From: Reticulascus tulasneorum
Lineage: Eukaryota > Ascomycota > Sordariomycetes > Glomerellales > Reticulascaceae
Direction: 5' to 3'
Length of the DNA stretch: 64,000 nt
Assembly (NCBI GenBank): GCA_001557505.1
Contig: LSAX01000006.1
Location: 496,001-560,000 of the forward strand
Below the pieces are notes generated by a model that did no database searches, had not been told where the DNA came from, and was given only the letters and a program-made list of their open reading frames with translations. Within the stretch, counting starts at the first letter, position 1. Each line of letters starts with the position of its first letter. A program made the translations under genes and the position numbers. Positions 34,601-47,248 of this stretch are shown here, in pieces.

Positions 34601-37600
34601 TAGATCACTTGATCGTAGTCTGAAGGGGAATGATCGGATCAGAGCACACCTGGGGAGCCGAAATAGGGCTGAAAGTACCCGGTCACGCTCGGCTCTGGCT
34701 CCCAGCCGAAGGACCTTTTCGTCGGGGGGAGGATGCCAGATTCGGGAGGGGGAAGAGCTGAGTCAGACTCGAACAGCCCATGAATTAATCCTGTGCCATG
34801 GGATCAGACTGGAATCGGTGGGGAGCGTTTGAGCGAAGGTAGCCGATATGTGATGGAAATGGTAGGCATACGGTGTGCTTGCCTGTGGAGTCAAAGGCGG
34901 GTGTGGGCGCGGATGCACCAGTGATAGCGATGTTACAACTGATAGCTGGAGAATCTAGGTTTTAGGTTCTACGCCGCTGCAGATCAAAGTCCCTCAATCA
35001 TCTAGCAGGTAGGTCGTCGATTGTGATACTGCGAGACCCGAGGAGAAGAACGACCCCAGATGCACCTCGCTTCCTGCCCAGGAATCTTTCTCTGGTCCGA
35101 AACACGCCGTCCCGTGATTATACTTGGCGATCTATCTCAACAGGCCCACTCCTAGAAAGCAGAGCATCACACCACGAAGATATCGCCACATGAGGAAGAT
35201 CTCTTCACCTCCACGTGCCATGTGCAGGAATGCTGCCCCCCCTGGCGCACGGCAAAGCAGCACCAATCACCGCACTTACGGGCGCCCATCGTGTCTGCGA
35301 GAAACGCGGTATCTCAAGTCCAACAAGGTACAGGTACAAATATCACAAATCCGATGACGAAGGCGCACATCACCACGATGAATCGGACGTGCCACTGAGA
35401 CACAGATCCTCCTGAGCTTCTTCTAGAAGCCACCGTCGAAATCATCGCCGAACCAGGTCCAGCATGACGGGACGAGGCACGTAAGCTCTCAAAATCCATC
35501 GCATTATAAAGGCAACACAAAAATAGCAACCCGGGACGGATGGCCGGTGATCCCGGGGGTGGCACGACAGAGAACGCCGCAGTCATGCCTCTGCCGGGGC
35601 GTGGGCCGGGTGGGAATACCTGCCACCTGTGCCCGTGTAAGCTGTGTCTCTCTGGTGATATGGGATGGCGAGAAAGCTGAAGAGGAAAGGGTGTTGGAGA
35701 TGACATCCTTCGAATCAACTAACGCCGTCAAGGGTTGCATTAGGCAGGCAACATTAGCGGCGTGGAATCAGCATGGAAAGGAGTTAGATACTAAGACAGC
35801 AGGATTGAAGAGGCTTACAGGAAGACAACATTGAGGACGTTCTGGCAGCGGTGTCCTGGCGTGGCTTGGCTTGGGGGGAGCTTTGCCGTGTGTACGACCC
35901 CAATAACGATTGGATCGGCCGCTTCAATGACACCGAGATTGGACTTTATCAAAGGTACCTCCTCCGCCCTTACACTAGCTCAGTAGTGCTCTGTCTGCCC
36001 TACCACCAAGGCCAAAGCCGAGCCAACGACATCATCTGATACTGCCGTCGGTCCCATCGAGCCTAGACCCCAACGGTCTGCGCGAAGGCATTGCACACTA
36101 AACTATGTAGCAACTAGGAACAAGCTGCTAGATAACGCCAACCCCCTCCATCAAGCGAGCCGCTCCAAATCGGCCCTCCTCAGCACACAAAATGTTTCAA
36201 GTTTCGGAGTCCCGACTCCGACGATACCAGCGCCATAACACACCACGGTGCGGAGACCCCCAAGCTAACTCAAATTCGGGGTAAAGGCAAGGACAGCGAT
36301 GGAAAGCACAGTCGCCCTAGGTGGTGCACGTAAAAAGAGATGGATGAAGTGAGGGGCATAAACCGGGGAAAGGTCTACCGCCGACGCGGGACGGCTGGAG
36401 ATAGCAAATGGCAGTCCAGGAAAGCTCGCTCACAGGTCAAAGGTGCGACACGGGGGTGAGCATAAATGCGGTGAGTATAGCAGGTGGAGAAGAAAAAGCC
36501 CAAACTTGCGCTGTCGATTCCCCCGCTAAAGAGATGTATGATGCCAAAGGCGGGCTAGAGATGTCCTGATCGGTGCATGCTTTAGGCATCTGGCCTACCG
36601 GAGTCGTGGCATCATTGCACCCCACTACCACTTACGGGGCATGATCGGGGGTTGATAGCCTCCCGGGGTTCACACAGGTACATCCCAAGCTGCACGTACA
36701 AGGACCGCGCTTTAGAAGCATGCCCTCCTGATGTAGAGTGATGGGCAACGGGTCCTCGTGGTGGGAGGAGGGTGGGGAGGGATGCTGCATATTCAATCCC
36801 TTCGGGCGCGCTTTTCTGGAGGCGAGACGGGAAGACGCCTCGCTTTGCCTGCAGTGTGGTGTGAGTGCTGAGCGAGCAGCACCTTGCTGCATCTGCAGGT
36901 CTGCTGCGGTTGAGTAGCAGTGCGTGTCGAGCTAGCTTCTTATCTGTCTGCAGCAGCACGCGCGAGGCGAGCCAGGTCCCATTGCGATTAGGTCATCTTG
37001 CCGCCGAGTTACACGGCAGACGCCTACGCTGAAACAGTAATAGTCGAGTCCTCTCCTTTTCCAGATTCCATGTCAATCGCAATCGCTCATGACCGGCGAG
37101 AATGTACCGTGTACATTGGCATGGCCCTAGTGCCATTTTCTCGATCCCCCCCCCCCGACCAAAATCCATGTCGGACGCCATGCGCGGGACATGGCGACAG
37201 GGCGATCACCCTTGAAGAAAGGACTCTGGCAGCCGAAGGGCCGAAATCTAAATCGCATCTCATCTCCTCCAAAGCAGGAAGTGGAGGGGAGGGGATAGAG
37301 GTGGTTGGGGGTCGAGATTGTTCGAGTGACTTAAAACCCTGGCTCCAGGGTGTTTGAGTATCAAAATGACGGACATTTTCCCTGAGATATACAAAGAGGG
37401 AACAAGGCATATCCTAGCCATGCTTATGATAGCGTCGATATACCCCAGGACGGGGTCTCGACGGGCTGATAATTCAGCTCTGCCCGCTTCGCTCCCATGT
37501 GAGGGATTCGGTTTATGCCGGGGGTCGATGTCCTGGTTCCATGGCCGGAGTGGGACGAAACAAACATTCGTTCGTACGTACAGAGAGATATGGATTAATG

Positions 37601-40600
37601 GGCGAGGAATCGAGCGGATCACGGAACGCAAAACACGATGGTCCGCCGCAGAGTCAGCGCATTGCTAAATCAGAGGCATAGGCGAAATTTGATCGAAGCA
37701 CCAACAGACCTCCAGGGTTCGTCGTCAAGGAACACCGCCTCCACAAGTGCACCGGTTTGTTGCTCAATCGTCCATGCTCTCAATCCCCAAGGAGCTAGTG
37801 CGGGGTGTGCCGCAACTGTGGCTTGCCAGAGCTGCTGACAGCAGTTCGTCATGTTCCAGGTCTACCCTTCGTATATGGGACAGGGAAGGGCCCTGCAACG
37901 GAAGTCGAGCCACCTCAAGGCCGCCTATGCGCGCGTACGTTCGGGTGCCCGCGAAGCCTTGCGGCCACCCATGTGGGCTATGTATGTATGTCTATGTAAT
38001 GTAGGTATGTATGTACACGAGGTAACCTTGCCACAGCTGCCAGAACGAGCGAGGACCGAGATGCTGATACGTGTCATTGTGCGTGCAAGACGCTGATGAG
38101 TAGGGTCGTAGAAATGCGCGCCCAGGCATAGGGGTGTCTGTCCGACAGATCTCCCTGGCCGGACAGGAACATGTGGTGTGCCTGTCACTCGCGTCGCCTG
38201 GCGTGCATGGCAACACGTTTTTGGCTGCTCGCTAACGATGCAAGTTGCAAAAAAAAGAAAGGTGGTTTTTTTTTTGTCTGGTGATGCAACCTGTGCGGCA
38301 ACCCCAGGCCGGATTCGGAAGCGAGCCGTCGAAAAGCCCAAGTGACAAATGCCCACTGCGTGACTTGAGATGCGCCAGATGGCCAGAAGGGGAACATGCG
38401 TGTGGATGTCCCCCATTTCGCATGTCCTGGATTTGCATCCGTATGGCCCGGTAGGCACACTGACTGCAGAACTAAATAACCTCGCCAGTTTCCGAGCAAG
38501 ACTGGTCCCCCTAAAGCATCAGAGTCGTGCTGCGCCTGGGCCCTCCCCGCTGGAATCCTCGACCCATTCAAAATCGTGGAGCTACTAGGTAGTACAGTCG
38601 CGCTGCGTAGGCAAGTAGGCAAGGTAGAACATCTCCCGTGTCGGCATGTGCTCTTTCTCGTACGGCCATCGCTCCCTATCCTGCCTATGAACCAGGTGTC
38701 CGTTTGGAGGAGTGTCTTGCGATTGGCCTGGCCATGCTCTTTGATGGTCTTGGACGACACGGCAGAGTTTGTGGAGTCACGCTAATAAGCCGTCGGAAGG
38801 AATATGGAGTTACAGTAGCGGCGGCTCTCGCTGGTGAGATTGGCATTTGCGACCGCTTTGGCGCTGGCAGTGAAGGTCACATCTCATCTGCCACAAGAGC
38901 ACGGTTTGGTTCTCGTCGCTTTCCGGTTAGAGATTTGCAGCGATTGAATGGTAAAATGATGATCTGATTCGCCGCTTCCATGCTTTATGATAACCACGAC
39001 GTAAAGTTAGGTCCGTCCAAAATGTGAATCTGGGGGCCTCAGGTTTGGAAATTGCACCGCATCGCTCAATCAATTGAACCAAGACACCTCAATAATTATC
39101 GCTGCTTCGTTACCCACCACCACCACTGTGTCACCCATCCAAAGCCAGGGCAGGGTAGGTAGGGCCTCGAGCCTCATGCCCACAAACCGGAATACGGCAG
39201 TCGGAAGGCAAGCGACTGGTGTTTTGTTCTATTCCGAGAACCATCCCCATGCCAGCCTTCCCTGCCGGGTCTCAGAATCCCGTGGGCTTGATGGACGCTG
39301 TCGAGGCGCCCGTCGCTCGCTGGTCGGAAATTAACTCGAGGAAGAATGAATGGACGAACTCCGGATCCCAGCGCAGCTCATTCTCGACCCTGTCCTGTCC
39401 TGCCCCCCTCGGCGTCAGGATGAGAAGATGAACACCTGGCACTCATCGATCAGTCTGATCTGGCCGATCAAACACATCCGAAAATGCACACCCTTCCGAT
39501 TCCAGGAATAATCCGGTGAGACGAAACGGGCGGGCGTAATTAAGCGATGGAAGGTTGGAAGCATAATGGAAGCCTTCGAGGATCAGACGAAGTTCCGGGC
39601 TCAGCCCTTCCCCCTCTTCCCCTTCCCAGGGCCCCCCACCACCTCCCCACCGTCGGCGCTCCCGGCATTTATGATCAAGCCCAGGCCGAAAGGCCCAGGT
39701 GAATGATCGTCTGGTTGAACGGCAGAGAATGACAAATGTATCCTTGGGTTCGCATTGCATGGACGAGAGGGGGTGGGAACTGGTGAGGCCCATTGCTCGG
39801 GATGTCGGCCTGGAACGGCCGCGGGTGACTTCACAGGTTTTGACCTGGTATCGAATTGCCGATATTGCGGGGGAATTTGATTCAGAAGGCGGACGCTATA
39901 CTTACCGGGGGCTCGTGGCTTGTCAAACCCCGTCAGTGGTGAACTGAATCAGGAATGACACAGAAAAATAAGAAGAGGCTTGGCGATGCACAGGCTCCCG
40001 AGTCGTCCCCTTTTGACCCTGCGAAAATTCCACGAAATTGCTAGTAATCGTCAACTGAATCTTGTACTCCGCACAGAACGAACAACCAGGTGAGAGCACG
40101 TATGGGATGGATGTACGACTCGCTGTTTGGAAGAGCGTCTCAACGTCTCAGCCCATGCTGCTGGAACTCTAACGCCACCCGATCCAAATCTAACAAGAAT
40201 GGGTCCGATCTGCAAGGTCCTACCATGATGGCTGCTTTGACAGAGTTGCGTCCCAAAGTGGTTCTCTCACTTATAATTAGCCCTGCCTAGGCGCACCAAT
40301 ATGGAATATCTCTAGGTAGCTGCAAGCTACCAATTATAGCAGTAAAGGTTTCATGTCGCATCTGCAAGCCATGACGCACCCGTTTCAAGTAGCACCCATC
40401 TCGGGTCCGCCCCTCTATCCCAGCAGTGGCTCCACTAATTTATCAAAAGTTACAGGTGTCAACCCTACTGACTATTTGCCTGGCAGGCCGGGCAGTATCC
40501 GACGTTGGAAGCTCGGGCTAGGATTCCGACACGGGGACAATGCCAGAATTCAGTCATGGCGGTAGCCTCTGAGCACTTGATGTTGCGGTTGGGGAGAACC

Positions 40601-41720
40601 TCCATGCCGAATTTGACTAGCTCACCGATGCCGGACGTATGCCAAAAATGTTCCCAAGTCTCTACTCTAGCCACACGGCAGACAAGCCAACGCTTCACGA
40701 GGCTCGAGTCATTCATTGTAAAGGCGTGAGCCATCAGTTCTATTCATCAAATCACTGCTGTACTAGTACTACCAGTACAGAAAATACGAACATAAGAAAA
40801 GAAAAGACAAAGGAATCCTTGGCACACACGCACACACACCACACTCCAACTCCCAGAAAACAAAACCATGCCACCGTACCCAGCAAAACCAGCCCGCCAC
40901 GCGCCTCCCCTACAGCCCATCTCCTCCTGATAAGTGGTATTGTGATGATATGCCGAATGAATGCCGCCCGTGTGCCCTGTCCGATAACCTTTTACCATAC
41001 CTGGTCTTTTACTCCCACCATCATAAACTCGCCAACGACCCGGCAACGTGAATAAGCCAGGCAAAATGGATTTGCCCTAAAACGTTCTGCCAGTCCAAGG
41101 TTTTCTTCTGTGTCGCAAGCGTCTTGTGTTCGTGAAGAAGACTTGACATTTCCCGTTTTTCGAGCGTCGTAGCATTGCAAATTCGTGAGACGCAACCAGA
41201 ATTGTGGTTCTGAATCAACGGAAGTCGATATAATGGAGACTGTCAAGACAAGAAAACAAAGAATGAACTGTTGCAGTGTAGAAGAAAAGAAAAAGTGGAA
41301 GAAAATATTCAAGACCAGAGAAAGTAAAAACAATCATCCCTGGCCCAAGCTGTTCGCCCTCTGTGATGGGAAGTCGCATTCTTGGTGTTGTTGGCCAGGG
41401 CCGTCAGGCCTGGACAACGCTGTTCCATATATGCTTCCGTAAGGACTCGGTGACGGAGACCTCTCCGGAGTATCATGATCCGGTTCACAAGTGTCCTATG
41501 TGCTTGGTCTTGGCGGAACCCTGTCAACCTCGCCCCTTGCTCTGTGATCTCGGCGGCAGCTCATTGGGCCACCCGGACTGCGGCGACAAGAACGCGCCGA
41601 CACCCACTATTTCGTCATTATCATTAGTCCCGTACTCGGGGAGGCCGTCCTCTACTGTCTCATTTGCGCTCGCCTGTTCCCTGAAAGGTCCTCGCGATCA
41701 GAAAGATTCCCGGCCACTTC
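31686..41720. other. Gene-poor region, right part, 3' of the velvet gene
   Basis: About 10 kb with many ORFs of 60-190 codons but none with a family motif. Stretches that look a little like coding DNA are 32180-32720 (plus, shifting frames), 34217-34585 (plus, 122 codons) and 35314-35550 (minus, one transmembrane-like segment). A TATG-type microsatellite lies at 37979-38016. The region could hold long untranslated transcripts or decayed genes. Confidence 0.45.
35314..35511 (-). CDS. Possible small membrane-protein exon (uncertain)
   Basis: From an internal ATG near 35504 the frame reads MDFESLRASSRHAG, a Ser-rich stretch, then a hydrophobic segment WHVRFIVVMCAFVIGFVIF that could span a membrane. 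A GTACCT donor stands directly after it and a TCGCAG acceptor about 40 nt further on. I recognise no family, and the downstream reading is not convincing. It may be a chance ORF. Confidence 0.2.
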   Translation of the reverse strand, partial: LYNAMDFESLRASSRHAGPGSAMISTVASRRSSGGSVSQWHVRFIVVMCAFVIGFVIFVPVPCWT

Positions 41721-43163
41721 TCATTGAGGAGGGGGAGGCTGATGCATTCCAGGCGGCGGACCTGGCATGTTAAGCTGCTGCTGAACGGGCGGTAGATGAT
41801 TAGGCATTGGGGCCGAGTACGGGTCGTCATGCGCCAAGTAAGCGCCTGATGTTGCCATTGTAGTTTGTGGGTAGACACCGTGTCCCATTGCCGATGAGCC
41901 CATTGGCTGCTGACCCATAGACTGAGGACTTAATGATGGGGGATTGATAGTCTGGGGACTGGCCATGACTGGGTTTCCGTAATGATTTTGAGGCATGGCA
42001 GAGGTGGGGTGACCATAGTAATGGTTGTATGAGGACACATGCGATTGTGGCGGGACACTGGTCCTACCATCCGACCGGTAGTCGTAGCTGGTAAATGAGT
42101 TCTGTCGCGGGGTTTCTTGCCGGGGAGACTGAGTGTGCCCAACATGGTGGACTTGGTCATCCGCTCTGTTGACTGAATTGGGACCGATGCTGTTGGTTCG
42201 GGACTGGGCTGCATGTATGGGGCCGTCGTAACCACCGACTCTTTGTCGCTGGTTCCGGCCTTGGCTATGGTATGTATCCGATATTTGAGCTGCCGCAGTG
42301 TTACGCTTTCGTGTTGTCATGGTACGCGAGTCTTTTCGCAGCCGAAGTCGAACTCCTTGGTCGCTGAATGATCGTGTGAGGAAGGTAGACTCGGCCATCC
42401 CAGGAAACGCTTTTGGTGGATGGACCTTGAATGGCTTGGACTTAATTGATGCAATATGAATGCATTCCAAGTTCTTCATCTCGTAAAGGGTAAACTGGAG
42501 TCGGAATTCTCCCTCAATCTTGACAGACAGATCACCGAACACAAAGAAGCCACCATCCCTGTTGTCGGTGTCCTTGAGTTTGTGGAGGGATGAAACAAGG
42601 GTTCCGAGTAAAGCAGAGCTGGGAATGTCCCTTGGGCTGCTGGAGTCGGTATTGGTCAAGTGACACGACATGAAGAAATATGGGCCTACCAAGACCATCA
42701 GTTAGACCTTATTTTACCACGTTCTTAGGGAGGGTGTGAGCTTACTCTGCAGGAAGTTCTGGCCGGGATCTCTGTCTGGCTGGACCTGAAGTTGCAAAAT
42801 TGGCGGTGGGTCGATGGGCTTGCGATCTGCTTCAAAGTTGGTCAGCTTTCACTGTAGGGTAAGAGGAAACCCTTGAAACATACCTTTCTCCTTGCCCTGT
42901 GCGACTCTCGCATGTTGTGGCTGCTGTCGAATGGACAGCGTATATGCCTGGTCCCCACTTTCGGAATACAACATGATCAGCCTCTTTCTCTTGTCTTGTT
43001 GATCACTGGTATATATATTGTCCTGAGAAAGATCGACTTCCTCTTCCTTCCAAGCAGACCTCGCAGTGTGTTGATGTACGTACGTTTGTTTCTCTTCCGG
43101 ATCAACTTCCAGAGGAGGCTCAACTGGGGCCGGATATCTGTCTGTGGGGTACGGAACACTCAT
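41721..43163 (-). CDS. vosA: Velvet-family transcription regulator, most likely VosA
   Basis: Exons 43163..42884, 42826..42746 and 42685..41721 join in phase to 441 residues. Introns are 57 and 60 nt with donors GTATGT and GTAAGC. The velvet domain spans about residues 70-245: [10 protein letters not shown], then [15 protein letters not shown] across the first splice, [72 protein letters not shown] and TRKRN. The rest is a Gln/Pro/Ser-rich tail ending PPPPQ. Velvet proteins bind DNA through an NF-kappaB-like fold and control sporulation, spore viability and secondary metabolism, often as heterodimers with VelB. Length and the RLRLRKD..TRKRN ending fit VosA (430 residues in Aspergillus nidulans, from memory) better than VelB or VeA; VelC remains possible. 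The gene has no near neighbour on either side. Confidence 0.9.
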
Positions 43164-46100
43164 GGAGGACAAGAATGCGAAGTGTGACGTAGGCTGGATG
43201 GATCAACTAAAGGCTCGGAGAGCAGTTGACCTTGGATAGCTAGACAAATGTCTTTGGTTGGTGGTTGTGGCTGCAGCGGAAGGCGGTGCGAGAATATTGG
43301 AAGAACCAGAGAACCCTTTTCTGGGATGTCGAGAGGGAAATTTATATGAACCCCTTTGGCTTGAGGAGGTGAACCCTGTATCGGCGAAGGAATTCTCTAA
43401 GCCGTAACCGGGTTTGAGTAGAACCTTGAGATTCACCCACACCAACAAGTTCTGGACCTAAGGTTCAGGGACCTATCTCCGCCTTGTTGACAGTTTCTTT
43501 CCGCTTTCTCCAATCACAATGCTGCTTCGTTGCCTTGACTGAGGTCTCGAGGACCGATGCCCTTCCTGGTGGGTAGGTTCGTGGACGATTACGGGGCGTG
43601 GGGTTTGCTCCTGTTTGACGCACCAGCGGGGGGGGGGGCACGTAAGGTTGGCAAGTTCCACGGTTGTTGGTGGATCGAATCACGAGGGTGAGTGTTGGCG
43701 TTGCTTCCCTCGTCGGTCGAGTAGGCAGCGATACGCCTCGAAGTTTGTTCCGGCGAGAGCCTTCAAGGTGTCCTCGGTAGGCGACGGACTGTAGCAGGTC
43801 GCAAACTATCGAAGTGTGCGCTTGCTGTCAACGTCGACTGGGGCTGGGTGCGAGGTCAGGTTTAAGTTCAGGTGGTACGGCCTTCGTCCCACTAATGAGT
43901 GATTCGTCTGAGGGGCAATCGACGGGTTGAAGAGAGGTCTTCGGGTTGAAAGTCTGGACAGATCGGCCACATCCAGTGGGAAGATTTTCAAGTGTGGAGG
44001 CGGGGAAGACCCAAGGTTATGTACGATCCAGTCTTGGGAGAATGGGAGGCGTCTGATTCCTTGATCCAAAGAATCGATGCTGGAACCCGGTTTCAGCAAC
44101 GCTCGGCTGGTCGTTGAGAGAGATGAGGTCGGCAGGGGGTTGATTGAGCAGAATACCGGATGATGGTCTGGGGAATGCTGGGATCTAACAATGCCGTGCC
44201 TTCGAAATGATGAGGATGGACAAAGCCAAAACGCGGACTCGAGCAGACAAGAATGCTTGGATGGTGATTCTCCGGGAAGTGCGAGATGCGGCCAAATTGG
44301 AGGGGGGGGAGGGGGAGATCGGAAGGAGGGATCTCTTGGTTGATTTGTCTTTCCTCTTGGGTTTGAAAAGAAGGAGCTCAGTTCACTTGATGGCAGGTGG
44401 GATGGACATCAAGCTTCGGGAAGCAGGTATGTAGTATGTAAGGCAGTATGTAGATGATGGGATGGGGAGGAAAGAGGCCAGTGGTATAATAAATTTCTGG
44501 TAAGAGCGCGGGCTTGCACTGGGTAGGTATGTATGTAATAATGTACGTAGAGCTCGAAGTCCCCCCCCAAGTTGCAAGGTTTGTTGTAATCGTACACCCC
44601 CCCAGGTCGAGGTAGTATAGATGGACGAGGGTATAGAAGAAAGTACCGGCCAGGTTGGTGTACCTCCGTATTGTCCAAGTCTGGCTTGGTTGCAGGCCTA
44701 CCTATAGGAGGGCTGGAGTATAACTCGAACGGGCACGGGAAGGATTGGCAGGTACTTTGCTGGCAGGATGAGAGCGTGAACCGGATAGACTTAAAGCCAG
44801 GCACACACCATGCAGATTTGCAAGATGGAGTGACAGACAAGACACTGCACTGACCAACATGAAAGCCAGAGAGCAGTCACGGGCGGGTGCGGGAGCAATG
44901 CAATGCAGATTAGGATACCAGGGACGAACGAGTCGCGGTCGTACGGGGTTGATGCGATGATGATGTGCCCCAAGGAACAAGGGCAACGTGAAGCAAGGCG
45001 CGGCAAAGCACTGCAGAGGTAAAGCAAAGCAGAAAAGAATGAGCCCAGTGGTCGGAGGAGGAGCCGGTGAAGCGATCATTTGACAGCGCTCGAACGATGA
45101 CGATGAGGTTAGGGAGTCCCCACGTTGTCTTCCTTGTCGGGTTCTGTGTGTTTTTGCAAAGGGATGTACGAGGTACGTACTGCGCAGTAGTAGGAAGCTG
45201 CCAGGGCTACTTTCTACATACTATTAGTACAATGTAGGTAACTTAGTGTGTAGGTGGTTTGGCTGACCTGGGCCTGTCTGTACGTACAAGGTCGTCCACC
45301 CTCGTCCAGACCAGGGGGAGCAACACCTGTCAACTGCCCAAACCGGGGTGTGCAGAAGCGGAATGTACTGCAACTTGCCAGAGGACCCCTGCAAGGGAGC
45401 ATCTACATCTGGCTTCTGCGAGCTGATGTATCCGGAACCGGCCCTGCGGGCGATGACTAGGGACCTCTTTTGGGGGTCCTGGTGAGTCGCCTACTAGCTA
45501 CGCAAGTACGGTGGGTGTTGTTCAAGAAGAAAAGCCGCCGATGTAACGGGCGGGTGGGCGAACGAAGAAAACGAGGGAGGGAGGATGGATAGGTAGCTTG
45601 GTTGCCGCCGTCTTGTGGCGTCAGTCCTCGTCGCACACATCACACCAGGTCGCCCAATTCACCACGTCCACAGCCACCTGCTAGTTGACGGCACTCAGAC
45701 CTAGCGGCAGGTACCTACATAGGTAGGCTAGGAGTAGGTAAAATAAAGAAAGATCGGTTCTTCACGGAGCAATCGGCGCTCTTGCTAGCCAAGGTAGGTG
45801 TGTGCTAGGGCTGTTCACACATGGATGAAGTACTCCGTAGTAGGGACTGTTTGAAGGGGTGTGTGGGCAGGCGGTTCACAAGATTTCCGCCCTCAAAGGT
45901 AGAGTATACCTCCACCGACAGGGGCGTCTCCAGGGCAAGATGTCATCAACGTTACAAGCTTGGTACACGTACTCGAGCGACGACCCATGGACTGGCCACA
46001 TTAAGCTGTCGAGCAGGGGCCTGGCGTCGGAGGAGGGAAATCATCTCTAGATCCATGCCCTATTTCGGGTCACAGGCCGTCGTTTGTCTGTGCGGCGCAA

Positions 46101-47014
46101 GGGAAAAAGAAAGGAAGGGGAGAAAAAGCAAGGTGGGTTGGGGAAAGGAAGGAAATGGGAAGGCATGAATAGAAGCTTCTGAGACAAGTGCTTTGACGAT
46201 CTTGGAGACGTTCGAGATGCCTTCGGAAGTAAAGAATCTGGCAAGGGGCCGTGCAGGCTCTAAAAGCGTCTGGCCTGGCCTGGGGGGGCAATTCCTGGTC
46301 CGGCGACCCCTTGTTTCTGTTCGGAGCTGTCCGAACATGCAAATGCTCGGAGAGAGAGGATCGAATTGAAATGTGTCGCCTTTTTCTGTTGCTTCGTACT
46401 CGCGTGAGGGATAGAATAGGACTGGTTTTGCATTGCCTACCTACCTTAGACTGGCCTGGGCCAGGCCCTCCCTCTCTCCCTCTCTCCCTCCCAGTTCATC
46501 TGAACGTGGCGGATGCGAATGATTGAATGAATGAATGACAGGCATGGGGGACGAGGATTGGAAGGGGGCAACCGCTGCGGTCTGTCAATTTCGAACACTA
46601 AAGAGGCCTAAAGGCGCCCCACTGCATGGCTTCTGGCAGCTTTGACAGTCCGGGGGGTCCCCATCTTCTCACCTCACCTATCTGAGGGCATCTCACAAGC
46701 TCCAATCCTCCGAGCCCGACTAATAACTCACGAACACATAGCGCATCATGCCATCCATCGTGTGCCGAGATGTTTGCAAGGCAGTCCATCTCCGAATTTC
46801 ACGCACTTCTTCGCCCCTAACTGCTTTTGGTGCACGCTGACGGTAGATGGCCTAGGCATGGCAAACCCACGGCTCCCCCGTGTGTCCGTGGCGGCGGCCG
46901 CAATGCGAAGTCCCCCATCCCCATCCCATTAGTTTCAATGCTCGCGATGAGCTACAGGCCCGAACGGACGGATGTGCAGTCGCTCCGAAGAAACAACAAG
47001 GAAACTAGCCCCAG
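43164..47014. other. Velvet-gene upstream region
   Basis: About 3.9 kb without a supported gene. It should hold the promoter and probably a long leader of the velvet gene. It contains an 11-G run at 43628-43638 and AGGTA/TACCT words near 45170-45250 and 45706-45741. Short ORFs lack motifs. Confidence 0.5.
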
Positions 47015-47248
47015 CTAATTAGTTAGCTCTTTGGTGGCTGCTGCGTGCGCAGTGGCTAACTGGGGAGTCGGACGGATTACGTCTTTGCCGGCATCCTTGG
47101 TGTGTGTTCTTCGGGCCTTGGCAGTGGCAGCGAACTGTCCTTTCATCTGCAAAATGCCAATCAGTCCAATCTGCTGCCCTGCTCCATCATGATCGTCCAC
47201 AAGCCCTTTTCCTGCGGCCTCATCTTGCTGCCCTGTCTTGCCCATCAT
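47015..47248 (-). CDS. Possible 77-residue hydrophilic protein (uncertain)
   Basis: From the ATG at 47248 the frame reads a Gly/Asp/Gln-rich segment, then MKGQFAATAKARRTHTKDAG, a stretch of RPTPQLATAHAAATKE and a stop at 47015. The composition is even and rich in Ala, Lys, Asp and Gly, unlike the Ser/Pro/Cys-rich shadows around it. TTTTGCAG stands just before the second Met and could be a splice acceptor, in which case the true gene starts elsewhere upstream. I recognise no family. Confidence 0.3.
   Translation of the reverse strand: MMGKTGQQDEAAGKGLVDDHDGAGQQIGLIGILQMKGQFAATAKARRTHTKDAGKDVIRPTPQLATAHAAATKELTN

Noticed and set aside
38185..38760. 191-codon minus-strand ORF
   Set aside because: It contains homopolymer translations (KKKPPFFF) and no motif; overlapping ORFs exist in the other frames.
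28693..41720. Transposon coding sequence in the gene-poor region
   Set aside because: I looked for reverse-transcriptase (YxDD), integrase or DDE-like blocks in the listed frames and found none; strongly decayed copies could be missed by eye.
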